Of a stretch of 64,000 bases of DNA, positions 55,987 to 64,000 are shown piece after piece. The stretch's first letter is position 1. Each line of letters starts with the position of its first letter. The stretch spans positions 4,836,001-4,900,000 of the forward strand of contig NZ_CP093313.1 of NCBI RefSeq assembly GCF_025264625.1, written 5' to 3'. The DNA is from Occallatibacter riparius. GTDB lineage: Bacteria; Acidobacteriota; Terriglobia; Terriglobales; Acidobacteriaceae. Position numbers and translations under genes: made by a program. The notes beneath the pieces were generated by a model, which made no database searches, was not told the origin of the DNA, and worked only from the letters and a program-made list of their open reading frames with translations.

Positions 55987-56415
55987 ATGAAATCTGTAAA
56001 TGCAATTCTCCTTGGGGTGCTGTCGACAGCTTCCCTGGCTTTCTCACAATCTGCGGCTCCTTCTGGCCTGCCTAGCATAGCCGTTCCGAAAACCACTGCA
56101 GTGCTCGTGATCGAGACCCCCAAACAGGGCGTCAGCTTCCAACAAGTAATGTCTGTCATTCCTCTAGAGGTCCGAGCGACCGTCAAGCTATACCTCGATG
56201 GGAAGATTCGTGAATGGTATTCGCGTGGGGATGGCAAAGGGGTCGTTTTTCTCGTTGACGCGAAGAACGAAGATGAGGCGAGAGCAGTGATGGAGACGCT
56301 GCCGTTCGCGAAGGAGCAACTGATGGATGCCGAATACATCCCCGTTGGCCCCCTCATGCCGCTCAGAGCTTTGATGGCTCCTGGCGGACAACAACAGCCG
56401 CCCTCTCCCCAATAG
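55987..56415 (+). CDS. Secreted muconolactone-isomerase-like/YCII-like protein
   Basis: 142 residues with a signal peptide (MKSVNAILLGVLSTASLAFSQ). The mature protein is one small alpha/beta domain: TAVLVIETPKQGVSFQQVMSVIPLEVRATV, then GVVFLVDAKNEDEARAVMETLPFAKEQL, then DAEYIPVGPLMPLRALM. This matches the dimeric alpha/beta-barrel fold of muconolactone Delta-isomerase/YCII-like proteins. Export is unusual for that fold. ATG 55987 with GAGAGG upstream. First gene after operator site 2; a thioredoxin follows. Confidence 0.75.
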   Translation: MKSVNAILLGVLSTASLAFSQSAAPSGLPSIAVPKTTAVLVIETPKQGVSFQQVMSVIPLEVRATVKLYLDGKIREWYSRGDGKGVVFLVDAKNEDEARAVMETLPFAKEQLMDAEYIPVGPLMPLRALMAPGGQQQPPSPQ

Positions 56416-56599
56416 CCGTAGGTGAGAGACGGCGCTATTGGAGATGATGATGTTCGAGTCGAAGGTCACGATGGTCGGCCCGGATGGACGGTGTGGTAGC
56501 CGCGCCACCGCTCAGTTGCGGAATGTACTCAATTCTTGCCTCACTGCGGAATACGGGGAAGACAGTCTGATCTACCCGCAGAATGGGAGGAGACACCGA

Positions 56600-56986
56600 A
56601 TGAGATTTCTTGCGGTTGTTGCGCTGTTTATCTGCTTCTTCTCTACTCGAGCGGCATTTGCCGGCGAGATCAAGCCATACAATCCGGCTGAGTTCGCTAA
56701 ACTCGCCGGCGAAGGCAAGCCGATACTGCTCGATGTTCGAGCAGACTGGTGTCAAACCTGCGCGGCGCAAGCGCCTGTGATTCGGGACCTGATGGCGCAA
56801 AGCAAGTACAAGGACGTGACGGCGTTCACGATCAATTTCGACACCGACACGGCACTGCTGCTTGCCTACCATGTGGAGGTTCAAAGCACGCTGATCGTAT
56901 TGAAGGGAAAACAGGAGGAAGGCCGGTCGGTTGGCGATACCAGCAAACAAGGCATCGAGCGCTTGCTAAGCAGCGTAGTTCACTGA
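56600..56986 (+). CDS. Periplasmic thioredoxin-fold protein
   Basis: 128 residues. Signal peptide (LAVVALFICFFSTRAAFA-G), then a thioredoxin domain: ILLDVRADWCQTCAAQAPVIRDL contains the redox centre CQTC, and the cis-Pro position is replaced in VEVQSTLIVLKG, where Thr-Leu takes the place of the usual T-P. It should act in periplasmic disulfide exchange. ATG 56600 follows GGGAGGAGA. Its natural partner, the CcdA-like transporter, is encoded 800 bases further on; the substrate may be the CXXC or haem proteins of the envelope. Confidence 0.88.
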   Translation: MRFLAVVALFICFFSTRAAFAGEIKPYNPAEFAKLAGEGKPILLDVRADWCQTCAAQAPVIRDLMAQSKYKDVTAFTINFDTDTALLLAYHVEVQSTLIVLKGKQEEGRSVGDTSKQGIERLLSSVVH

Positions 56987-57007
56987 GACTCGTGGGCTTG
57001 ACTCAGC

Positions 57008-57735
57008 ATGACGAGAACGAGAATATCCTTTCGAGCAGCGTCCACTTGTGGCGCAGGGATGGCATTTGTTGCGTTCTATGTTTTCGCACTTTGCTACCCC
57101 CAGCCGTTTTTTCACTACTCGATCCGTCACGACAACATTCGTCTCTATTCGACCGCTCCAATTCCAGCCAATGCAGTAGCCCTTCTGGAAGAGGTTGAGG
57201 CAAGGCTGTCAACATCGCCCATTTATGACCGCAGCATTGAACAACGTGTCTTTGTCTGCGGGAGTGCTGCACATTTGCGTTCTTCGCGAATTCTGGATTC
57301 AAGTCGAGCGCGCTTACGTACGCTTCCCTCAATCGGAATGTGTTTCTGCGGCCATCCGAACTTGATCGGAATGAGTTGATTGAGTATACGGGTCGTGAAG
57401 TGAGGGACGATCGAGATCTGGTGTACTACATGACCCATGAGCTCACCCACAGCATGACTGCTTCCTACGCCGGAGCGGGCCGTTGGCGCGATATCCCTAG
57501 ATGGTTGAGAGAGGGCTACTCGGATTACGTCGGGAAAGGACAAAGCTCATTCGCGGATCTCGAGCGGAAGTTCGGCGATTCTTCCTTTCAGACCAATCGC
57601 GAGTACCTTCGCTATCAGCTGATAACCGCCTATTTGCTACAGGTGAGGGGAGTGAAGGTTCGCGACCTGCTTGGTGGTAATTACGCCGCCAACAGTGCTG
57701 CGGCCGTCAGGTTCGTCGAAAGCTTGAAGCAATGA
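57008..57735 (+). pseudogene. HExxH (gluzincin-type) membrane-anchored protease, single-base frameshift
   Basis: Two overlapping frames form one protein. The first has an N-terminal membrane segment (TCGAGMAFVAFYVFALCYPQPFFHYS) and continues to HLR near 57280. There one T seems to be missing; the next frame continues FFANSGFKSSALTYASLNRNVFLRP and carries the active site YYMTHELTHSMTASY (HELTH) followed by WLREGYSDYVG (third ligand Glu). This matches Peptidase_MA-type zinc proteases. If the deletion is real, the gene is dead; a sequencing error would restore a 242-residue protease. Confidence 0.72.
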
Positions 57736-57780
57736 AACCCTCCCTGCGAGGGCCGAGGGGAACCTTATCACAGTGAGCTA

Positions 57781-58515
57781 TTGATAGTGCACATAGGATT
57801 TGCATCGTACGCTGTTGCTTTCTTGGCAGGACTACTGTCGACCTTGTCGCCATGCGTGTTGCCAATTGTGCCGATTCTTCTCGGCACCGCAATCAGCATG
57901 CATCGTCGTGCACCGATAGCATTAGCCGCAGGATTGGCGGTGTCCTATACGGCAATCGGAACGATTCTGGCACGGTCAGGCGCTGCGCTTGGCTTCGGTC
58001 CTGGCATCGCAAGGATTCTCGGTGCAGTTGTTCTCGGACTCTTCGCGCTGATCCTTCTCTCTTCAGAGCTTCAACAACGTTTCGTTATTGCAACCTCGCG
58101 AATTGCCAACACTGGGAACTGGCTGCTATCGCGCGTTTCCTTGAATGGAATTTACGGGCAATTCGTCATCGGGATCGCGCTCGGGATGATCTGGAGCCCT
58201 TGCGTCGGTCCGACTCTGGGCACTGCCATCGTACTGGCTAGCCAAGGAAACGAGCTTCTAAGCTCTGCAGCGCTCATGAGCCTATTCAGTCTAGGCGCTG
58301 TGCTTCCGATCGTGCTTCTTGCCTATATTTCGCGGTCAGCGACGATCGGCGTCCGCGACCGACTCGCGCAGGCCGGAAGCATGGGTAAGGCGGCACTCGG
58401 CAGCTTGATGCTGGTAATCGCGATTGCAACCGTCACAGGCAAGGATAGGTTGGCCGAGGCTTGGTTCGTTGAGCATTCCCCAGTGTGGCTGACGAGCCTC
58501 ACCACACGGTTTTGA
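57781..58515 (+). CDS. CcdA/DsbD-type thiol-electron transporter
   Basis: 244 residues with six membrane segments. Paired cysteines are in LSTLSPCVLPIVPILLGTAIS and LGMIWSPCVGPTLGTAIVL, the PCV-P motif of CcdA/DsbD transmembrane domains. They pass reducing equivalents from cytoplasmic thioredoxin to periplasmic thioredoxins. The start is TTG 57781 (ribosome-binding site weak). With the thioredoxin at 56600 it forms a complete periplasmic thiol-reduction pathway. Confidence 0.9.
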   Translation: MIVHIGFASYAVAFLAGLLSTLSPCVLPIVPILLGTAISMHRRAPIALAAGLAVSYTAIGTILARSGAALGFGPGIARILGAVVLGLFALILLSSELQQRFVIATSRIANTGNWLLSRVSLNGIYGQFVIGIALGMIWSPCVGPTLGTAIVLASQGNELLSSAALMSLFSLGAVLPIVLLAYISRSATIGVRDRLAQAGSMGKAALGSLMLVIAIATVTGKDRLAEAWFVEHSPVWLTSLTTRF

Positions 58516-58534
58516 ACCTGGAAGGATAAAGGCG

Positions 58535-59545
58535 ATGATTCAAGACTTAGGTGCAATCCGGCGAGGAAGCCCGTCACGCCGGGCGGCGGTCATCATCATG
58601 TTCCTCTGTAGTGTCTCTGGTATCGCGCGCAACGCGATGGGGCAAACCGTGCAACATGAGATTCACGCGCTCAAGGTTACGGTTCTTTCGACGATGCTGG
58701 TCGGCGACACTTCCGGGATCGGTGAATGGGGTTTTTCCGCTCTGGTTGAGGCAGATGGTCACCGGATCCTTGTGGATACGGGGGCGCGACCCGACACGGT
58801 GATCAGAAATGCGCATGATCTCCATGTCGACTTGTCGGGCGTGCAGGAGGTTGTTCTCACTCACTCGCACTGGGACCATGTCGACGGTCTGCTCGCACTT
58901 CGTCGCGAGTTGATGAAGAATGATCCAAAAGCACTGTCGATTGTCCACGTCTCAGAAGGCATCTTCGAGAGCCGTCCTGCGGAATCCGGGGAGCGCAATC
59001 CAATGATCGCTATCCGTAAAGAGTATGTCGCGACGGGCGGCCGCTTTGTTGTACATCGGTTCAGCGCGGAACTGATTCCCGGTGTTTGGTTCACTGGTCC
59101 GATACCTCGCGTTTATCCAGAACACAACTGGGACGGGCCAGGAAGAGTTGTAACCGCGGCAGGAGTTGCTGAAGACAACATTCCAGAAGACTCGTCCTTG
59201 GTGCTCAATACCGCTAAAGGACTGGTGGTGGTTACAGGATGCGGGCACGCCGGAATCGTGAACATCGTGACGCAGGCCGCGAAACTCGTTAACGGCAAAC
59301 CTATCTTCGGAGTCGTCGGTGGTCTACATCTGTTCAGGGCTACGGATGAAACGGTTGACTGGACCGCCTCCAAATTGCAGGGATTTCACCTAGCAAACCT
59401 GCTTGCTGCGCATTGCACCGGGATCGAAGCTACCTTTCGATTGCGGCAAGATCTTGGCCTCACGCGCAAGTCGGCTGTGGTCGCGAGCGTAGGTTCTTCG
59501 CTTTCACTGGCTGCCGGGATCGAAGCAGGTCCTCTCGCCCAATGA
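58535..59545 (+). CDS. Exported metallo-beta-lactamase-fold hydrolase
   Basis: 336 residues. Signal-like N-terminus (AAVIIMFLCSVSGIARNAMGQ), then the MBL fold: ILVDTGARPDTV, HSHWDHVDG (H-x-H-x-D-H), VVTGCGHAGI (His) and VVGGLHLF (final His). The arrangement with a GCGHAGI motif is that of the pterin-ribofuranosyl-phosphate-synthase-like branch. Zinc or iron hydrolase of unknown substrate. ATG 58535 lies 20 bases after the CcdA-like gene. Confidence 0.9.
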   Translation: MIQDLGAIRRGSPSRRAAVIIMFLCSVSGIARNAMGQTVQHEIHALKVTVLSTMLVGDTSGIGEWGFSALVEADGHRILVDTGARPDTVIRNAHDLHVDLSGVQEVVLTHSHWDHVDGLLALRRELMKNDPKALSIVHVSEGIFESRPAESGERNPMIAIRKEYVATGGRFVVHRFSAELIPGVWFTGPIPRVYPEHNWDGPGRVVTAAGVAEDNIPEDSSLVLNTAKGLVVVTGCGHAGIVNIVTQAAKLVNGKPIFGVVGGLHLFRATDETVDWTASKLQGFHLANLLAAHCTGIEATFRLRQDLGLTRKSAVVASVGSSLSLAAGIEAGPLAQ

Positions 59546-59672
59546 ACGAGATGAGAACTTAGCTCGGGCACATTTCTTGTTCTCGTCGACTCCCTAACGG
59601 TTGAACAAGCAAATAACGCGAGAAGCTGCGTCAGATGAAGCATTCCGGCGCGGACCTAATTGCATTCTACGA

Positions 59673-59690
59673 AGAGTACGACAGTACGCT
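59673..59690 (+). promoter_or_regulatory. Operator AGAGTAC-N4-GTACGCT (site 3)
   Basis: AGAGTAC-GACA-GTACGCT, 90 bases upstream of the TTG start at 59780. TTGCAT at 59660-59665 could be its -35 box. It is the only operator copy in the gap between 59546 and 59779. Confidence 0.6.
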
Positions 59691-59779
59691 TACAAGGAGC
59701 GCGACTGCCACGCAACTGAGCAGTGGCGAACTGTTGAAACCGCGAATCCAAGGCTGGACATTTAGCTAAAGGAGCTGAC

Positions 59780-60925
59780 TTGAGAGCACGAATATGGCAT
59801 CTTGTGATGGTGGCAATCGTGACCATCCTTTCGGGATGTAAGGGGTTCTGGGATCCGCCGCCGTCGCCAACACCGAAGAGCAGTAGTGGAGTCTTTTACG
59901 TTCTTAATCGGAAAGCCCTCCAAATTGAAGGTTTCACCATCGTTTCCGGATCCATAAGAAGCGTGGCTGGAAGCCCATATTCCTTGAGTTCTGAGCCCAT
60001 CGCCGTTGCACTTTCACCGAGCGGCCATTTCGTATATGTAAGTACGAGTGCTGGAATCTTCCTCTTCAGAGCGGGGAATAGCGGTACTCTGACTTTAGCC
60101 AATGGCGGAGCAGTGATATCATCCGACCCTGCGGAGGCGATGCAGGTCGCTCCGGGTGGATTGTGGTTGCTGGAGGCAGTTTCGGGAAGTGGAACACTGA
60201 GCGCAATTCCGTTGGATTATACAACCGGATTACCAGCGGATGGGGCATCAGCGCAGTCCGTGGCGTTGCCATCCAGTAATGTTCCGCAGCTAGCGATGTC
60301 TCCCTCCAATTCGACACATCCATATCTCTTTGTGGCCATGGCAGCGCATGGTACTGCCGTGATTCCGTTCTCCGCTGGCAATACAAACCCTTTGGGGGCA
60401 ATCAGGACTATCCCAGTGATGAGTTCGACCGGGGAAGCCACCGCTGTTGCCGTTGATGTGGCTAATCGCCTTCTCTTTGTTGGAGAAACGGCTGCGCTTC
60501 CCGGAACACAGAGTGGCGGCGTGCGAGTTTTCGATATCACTTCCAACATAGGCGAATTGTCCGATTCTCCCTATCGGACTGGTGGAACCGGACCCGCTGC
60601 AATTCTCGCAACCGAGTACTACGTCTATGTCGCGAACAAATCTGTGAGCGGTAGTACTAAAGGTAATATCGCCGGATTTGCAATCACTGAGACGGGGTCG
60701 GAGTACTCCCTGACCACGCTGAGTAGCATTGCAGCAGGCATTGCAACTGTCGGGCTGGCGGAGGACAACACCTTGACCTATATCGCGGCGGCAAATTCGG
60801 GTGGCGGCCCCGACTTGAATGTATATACGTTCGACTCGAGCACACATGGCAAGTTGGATTCTGTGACAACCGGCTCGATCGACGCCGGCGCAAATCAGGC
60901 AGTTGCAATCGCGGCTACTCCGTAG
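59780..60925 (+). CDS. Beta-propeller lipoprotein (lactonase-like)
   Basis: 381 residues. Signal peptide with lipobox ILSGCKGFW. The rest consists of repeating VAGSPYSLSSEPIAVALSPSGHFVYVSTSAGI-type blades with G-x-F-V-Y-V signatures, as in the 6-phosphogluconolactonase-like/YncE beta-propeller group. A catalytic role is not evident; these proteins often bind ligands. The start is TTG 59780 with AAGGAG upstream. Operator site 3 lies 90 bases before it, so it is under the TetR regulator in this model. Confidence 0.85.
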   Translation: MRARIWHLVMVAIVTILSGCKGFWDPPPSPTPKSSSGVFYVLNRKALQIEGFTIVSGSIRSVAGSPYSLSSEPIAVALSPSGHFVYVSTSAGIFLFRAGNSGTLTLANGGAVISSDPAEAMQVAPGGLWLLEAVSGSGTLSAIPLDYTTGLPADGASAQSVALPSSNVPQLAMSPSNSTHPYLFVAMAAHGTAVIPFSAGNTNPLGAIRTIPVMSSTGEATAVAVDVANRLLFVGETAALPGTQSGGVRVFDITSNIGELSDSPYRTGGTGPAAILATEYYVYVANKSVSGSTKGNIAGFAITETGSEYSLTTLSSIAAGIATVGLAEDNTLTYIAAANSGGGPDLNVYTFDSSTHGKLDSVTTGSIDAGANQAVAIAATP

Positions 60926-61076
60926 AAAGAACTGGGGGAGGATGGGAACTAGGTGTCGATCGTTATGCGATATTGTCGACGATTGCGATGGCATTGGGGG
61001 ACAATCTAGTCGGAATACACCGAATCCGGAGATAGTACGGAAGATCCTACCCGCTTGCGGGCAGAGGGTTGTAAGC

Positions 61077-61874
61077 ATGATCACAGTTTCCAACGGAGCC
61101 AGACGATTTCGGCAAGGCCGGTATTACACATTCGCTCTCATCGTAGTCGTCACTGCATCGGCCTATCCGCTGGCCGCCGCGCAGGCGCTCTCACTGCAAT
61201 CAAAAAAGGAACTAAAGGAGTCCTTCCAACGCCAAGAGCAACTCCTAATGGATTCGGTTGCCATCGGCGATAAGCATCCATGGAACAATACGCTCGATGA
61301 TGACTGCATCATTACGAATGAGGAAGGCGAGGTCCTGACCAAGAAGACGTTTTTGGAGCAGCTTGCAGGATTGCCTGGTGGGCTTTCGGGAAGTATCGAA
61401 GTTGCCGAGCTAACTGTCCAGCGGGTCAGCGACTCTGTCGCGGTGGTCAGGTTTCGCATGAATGAGAAGGAAACGGTCTTCGGTCAACAACTCACAACCA
61501 GCTACCGATCTACCGATACGTTTGTGCGGAAGGGGACCGCTTGGAAGATGATAGCTTCGCACCAGAGCCTAATTACGTCCAATCCTCCCACCCAAGAGGT
61601 CTCAAAAGCGAATTGGCCGGCCTTCGCAGGAACGTACCAACTCCTTCCGAATGGATGGGTTGTGCACGTTGTGCTGAGGAACGGCCAGTTGTACAGCGGC
61701 CGCGATTTGAACGATCTGAAGAGGTTGATACCGATAGGCCCAAACGTTTTTACGCGCGAGGGCGACCTCGGAGAGTGGATCTTCTGCCTCGATGAAAAGC
61801 AAAAAGCAACGAAGATTGTCGAACTGCGAAAGTTCGAACCGCTTGTCTGGACCTTCGAAAGCGAGGGCCCCTGA
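61077..61874 (+). CDS. Secreted DUF4440 (SnoaL/NTF2-like) protein
   Basis: 265 residues. Signal peptide (YTFALIVVVTASAYPLAAAQA), then a cone-shaped NTF2-like domain (ELKESFQRQEQLLMDSVAIGDKHPWNNTLDDDCIITNEEGEVLTKK with the typical W-x-x-L-x-D-D). A second beta-rich domain follows (FAGTYQLLPNGWVVHVVLRNGQLYSG). ATG 61077 with GAGGG upstream. Role unknown; DUF4440 domains are found in polyketide cyclases and steroid-binding proteins. It follows the beta-propeller gene by 151 bases on the same strand. Confidence 0.8.
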   Translation: MITVSNGARRFRQGRYYTFALIVVVTASAYPLAAAQALSLQSKKELKESFQRQEQLLMDSVAIGDKHPWNNTLDDDCIITNEEGEVLTKKTFLEQLAGLPGGLSGSIEVAELTVQRVSDSVAVVRFRMNEKETVFGQQLTTSYRSTDTFVRKGTAWKMIASHQSLITSNPPTQEVSKANWPAFAGTYQLLPNGWVVHVVLRNGQLYSGRDLNDLKRLIPIGPNVFTREGDLGEWIFCLDEKQKATKIVELRKFEPLVWTFESEGP

Positions 61875-62150
61875 TGATTGGATGGGCGATCAAGTACGCG
61901 GTCGCAAGAATGACGGCGATCGAATGTGGGTATCGGTAGGTGCCTGGCAATCCTCAGAGTGCTGGCCACCGCGTGGAGCGAGGATCAGCATCGTCTTGGA
62001 CAAAATGCATCCTGTCCGAACGTATGCATCAACCCCCATTCGCTACGTAGGATGGGAACATCTCTCTTCAACTCGTAGGAGCACGCAAGGCGGGAACGGT
62101 CCATTTTGGCTTGAAAAAGTACTGAGTGAGTGATGTGCAAAGGGGCGTCA

Positions 62151-63638
62151 TTAGAGCGGTTCCAACGTTTGACGCACTCTCAACCACGGAGTCGGCCCGA
62201 TATGCATCATGAAGAACCGATCGACAGTGAGCTGTTCTCGCGCTACCGCGTCTGAGAGTTCAGACACAGTTTGAGGGTAAAAGAGCTCCCTTTCTTCCAG
62301 TTCCTGGAATGGATCGCTGCCATATAGTAGCTTTTGCTCCGGGAAATAGACCATCATTTGCCGTTCGCTCGTTTCTCCGTGAATGGGATAAATCTCAATT
62401 CTGTTGGGACCTGATCCCACTACTGTCTTTCCACTCACGGGCAGCAAAACGGGTGGCGTTGGCTTTTGGCTGAGATGATCGGGGAATTCAATACGAGGTG
62501 CGTATAGAAACCTGTCGATCAGCGGAACGGTTCTGTCCAGCACATATGCAGGGATTCCTTCTGCAACATACTCGCGTACTCCGCCGATATGAGGCCACGA
62601 ATCAGAGGTCGTTATGACGGCCTTGATCGGGATCCCGGGGAACTTGGTCTTTGCAAGTTGAATTACCTTCGCCGAATACCCAGAAGAGATCGGTGCTTCT
62701 AGAATCACGATTCCGTCTTCCTGCCGAATGATTGTGGTGTTCCATGCACCGGGAATGAACAGAATGCCCGGCGCCAGTTCCGTAACGGCTTGTCCAGGTG
62801 CCCGGTCATCTATAGTTTTGCCAGCCCGTGAGGTAAATGCCGTTCTGGTCTCGGGCGTGATGGAGAATGTACTAGGCGAAAATGATGTGTTGAACTCGAG
62901 CTTCGTGATGGTTAGTGTCTGATCGTGAAGACCATCACGAAAGATATCGGCTTGAAGCGGGTAGTGAATGCCATCCTGTAACCACCAGAAGGAATAATAG
63001 ATGCGCGTGTTCACATCACCCCAGATACTCCAGAAGACGCCGTATGGATATGCACATGTCCACTCCACTTCTGTCGGCAAATGCGTATCGGAATTCAAGT
63101 AGACGCGGATGAGCCTGCGGTTCCATGTGAAGGCAATGGCATGATGGGTCACTCCCTGTAACACAGAGTCGGGAAGGGAGCGGAGATCGGCACTTGCTGC
63201 AGCCGTTATCAGCACGCGCTCGGGGCTTATGGCCAACGCTTCTGCAGCGTCCTGGAGTTGCTGCCCTGAGGCGGGTGCTGGGTGGCCATCGTAGCTTAGC
63301 GATGCGGCACCCTCGTCAACGACTGCCTCCACAATAAATTCCGGTTGCATGGATACATGTGCTTTAGATCTCTTCTTCCATGCAGCCGCTCGGAAATCGC
63401 GCCATTCTTCTACCTGACCGGTTTCTAGAATGTAAGGACCTTCGGGCCGCTCCGATTGCTCAAGTTCGTTCCGCACGACAGAAGCTACAAGGTGTATTCC
63501 AGCCAGATCGTGGAGCTTCTGCGCTCCGCCCATTGCATTCAGCCCCGCAGTAATAAAGGTCATTGCGGGGTCGGGAGATTGGGGATGCGCCACGACCGAG
63601 AAGCCAAGAATGAAGAAGAGAAGGGAAGAAGCCTTCAT
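62151..63638 (-). CDS. Exported MBL-fold protein lacking the usual metal-binding motif
   Basis: 495 residues with a signal peptide (SLLFFILGFSVVAHPQS). The N-terminal half has a beta-rich lipoprotein-like domain; the C-terminal half is MBL-like (TEL APGILFIPGAWNTTIIRQEDGIVILEAP). Where the family has H-x-H-x-D-H, this protein reads TSDSWPHIGGVREYV, so only one His remains of the first metal site. This variant may have lost hydrolase activity or use a different metal site. It is minus-strand and convergent with the DUF4440 gene; its 5' end faces operator site 4. Confidence 0.82.
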   Translation of the reverse strand: MKASSLLFFILGFSVVAHPQSPDPAMTFITAGLNAMGGAQKLHDLAGIHLVASVVRNELEQSERPEGPYILETGQVEEWRDFRAAAWKKRSKAHVSMQPEFIVEAVVDEGAASLSYDGHPAPASGQQLQDAAEALAISPERVLITAAASADLRSLPDSVLQGVTHHAIAFTWNRRLIRVYLNSDTHLPTEVEWTCAYPYGVFWSIWGDVNTRIYYSFWWLQDGIHYPLQADIFRDGLHDQTLTITKLEFNTSFSPSTFSITPETRTAFTSRAGKTIDDRAPGQAVTELAPGILFIPGAWNTTIIRQEDGIVILEAPISSGYSAKVIQLAKTKFPGIPIKAVITTSDSWPHIGGVREYVAEGIPAYVLDRTVPLIDRFLYAPRIEFPDHLSQKPTPPVLLPVSGKTVVGSGPNRIEIYPIHGETSERQMMVYFPEQKLLYGSDPFQELEERELFYPQTVSELSDAVAREQLTVDRFFMMHIGPTPWLRVRQTLEPL

Positions 63639-63874
63639 GCCACTCCTCCGGAGGAACTCTGAACGGGATCACTGCTTAACTTCTACGCAAGCCTGGTCGC
63701 GTTTCCACGTAAGTTGTAATGAAGCGGTCTCCTGATGCGTCAGAGCGGCTGACCATAAAAGTCATCGGCCTGGCCGGGCTTAGAGATGATCGTTACGGCA
63801 CCTAGTTCCGGCTATCAATTTCGAGCCAGCTGCATTTCAGCTGAATCTTTCCCGAAAACAAATCTGCATCCAAT

Positions 63875-63892
63875 AGAGTACGATCATAATCT
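63875..63892. promoter_or_regulatory. Degenerate operator copy (site 4)
   Basis: AGAGTAC-GATC-ATAATCT: the left half and spacer match sites 1-3, the right half does not. CATAAT at 63885-63890 resembles a -10 box. The 334-base gap 63639-63972 has no other gene. The site could serve the gene starting at 63973 or the minus-strand gene at 62151. Confidence 0.45.
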
Positions 63893-63972
63893 TACACTCG
63901 ATGCGGGTTTGAGGCGGTGACCATATCCGCGGGCGATCCGAAGAATGCGAAAAGTCAACCGAGGTGAACTGG

Positions 63973-64000
63973 ATGACGACTCAAGAACTACCTAGCGCGG
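63973..64000 (+). CDS. Start of a gene cut by the right edge
   Basis: ATG at 63973 preceded by GAGG about nine bases upstream, followed by codons for TTQELPSA. Only nine codons are visible, so no product can be named. It lies 80 bases after operator site 4. Confidence 0.35.

Noticed and set aside
61031..61045. GATAGTACGGAAG before the DUF4440 gene as another operator copy
   Set aside because: Shares only GTACG with the motif and lacks both outer arms.

Overview
The window looks like chromosomal DNA of an Acidobacteriota member, probably class Terriglobia. This is an inference from gene content: an Oar-type TonB-dependent receptor with an N-terminal carboxypeptidase-regulatory domain, FG-GAP/ASPIC (CRTAC1) proteins, a multiheme cytochrome fused to TPRs, tandem DUF507 genes, and dispersed extragenic palindromes. 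Coding DNA is GC-rich with C/G third positions over most of the window, which produces many long antisense shadow frames that are not genes.

Layout. 1-20 kb is ordinary chromosome: a secreted Ig-like/LamG-like protein cut by the left edge, a DUF2076 protein, a class 3 lipase, yebC, a PagL-type lipid A deacylase overlapping glutamate formiminotransferase, a TesA-type esterase divergent from a YbbA-YbbP ABC exporter, a lone receiver protein, a secreted FG-GAP/Ig protein and a nucleotidyltransferase-phosphoesterase pair. tRNA-Gln(CTG) at 20.0 kb marks a change to less C-biased genes. 20.2-34.7 kb carries two complete RND tripartite pumps, one next to a divergent TetR-type regulator and one next to a divergent LysR-type regulator. 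Gene remnants (a short C-terminal fragment of unknown origin and an NDH-2 dehydrogenase piece) lie between and after them.

35.2-45.9 kb is a same-strand cluster: a NarL-type response regulator, a CRTAC1 protein, a pentaheme cytochrome-TPR protein, a small secreted Cys protein, a second TPR protein and a TonB-dependent receptor. It looks like an envelope redox or uptake module of unknown substrate. 46-53.3 kb returns to housekeeping genes: PAP2 phosphatase, DinB-like protein, ThiE-like protein, two APC permeases, a tandem pair of small paralogues and a tandem DUF507 pair.

tRNA-Glu(CTC) at 53.4 kb is followed directly by a decayed integrated element: a frameshifted integrase N-terminus, an XRE/MmyB-type regulator broken by three frameshifts and a CPBP-protease scrap. 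From 55.3 kb to the right edge lies a set of exported-protein genes: TetR regulator, isomerase-like secreted protein, periplasmic thioredoxin, frameshifted HExxH protease, CcdA-like thiol transporter, two metallo-beta-lactamase-fold proteins, a beta-propeller lipoprotein and a DUF4440 protein. Four sites resembling AGAGTAC-N4-GTACGCT lie in promoter positions here: before the TetR gene itself, before the gene after it, before the beta-propeller gene and before the last partial gene. They define a candidate TetR regulon that I do not recognise, and it is the strongest candidate in the window for an undescribed system.
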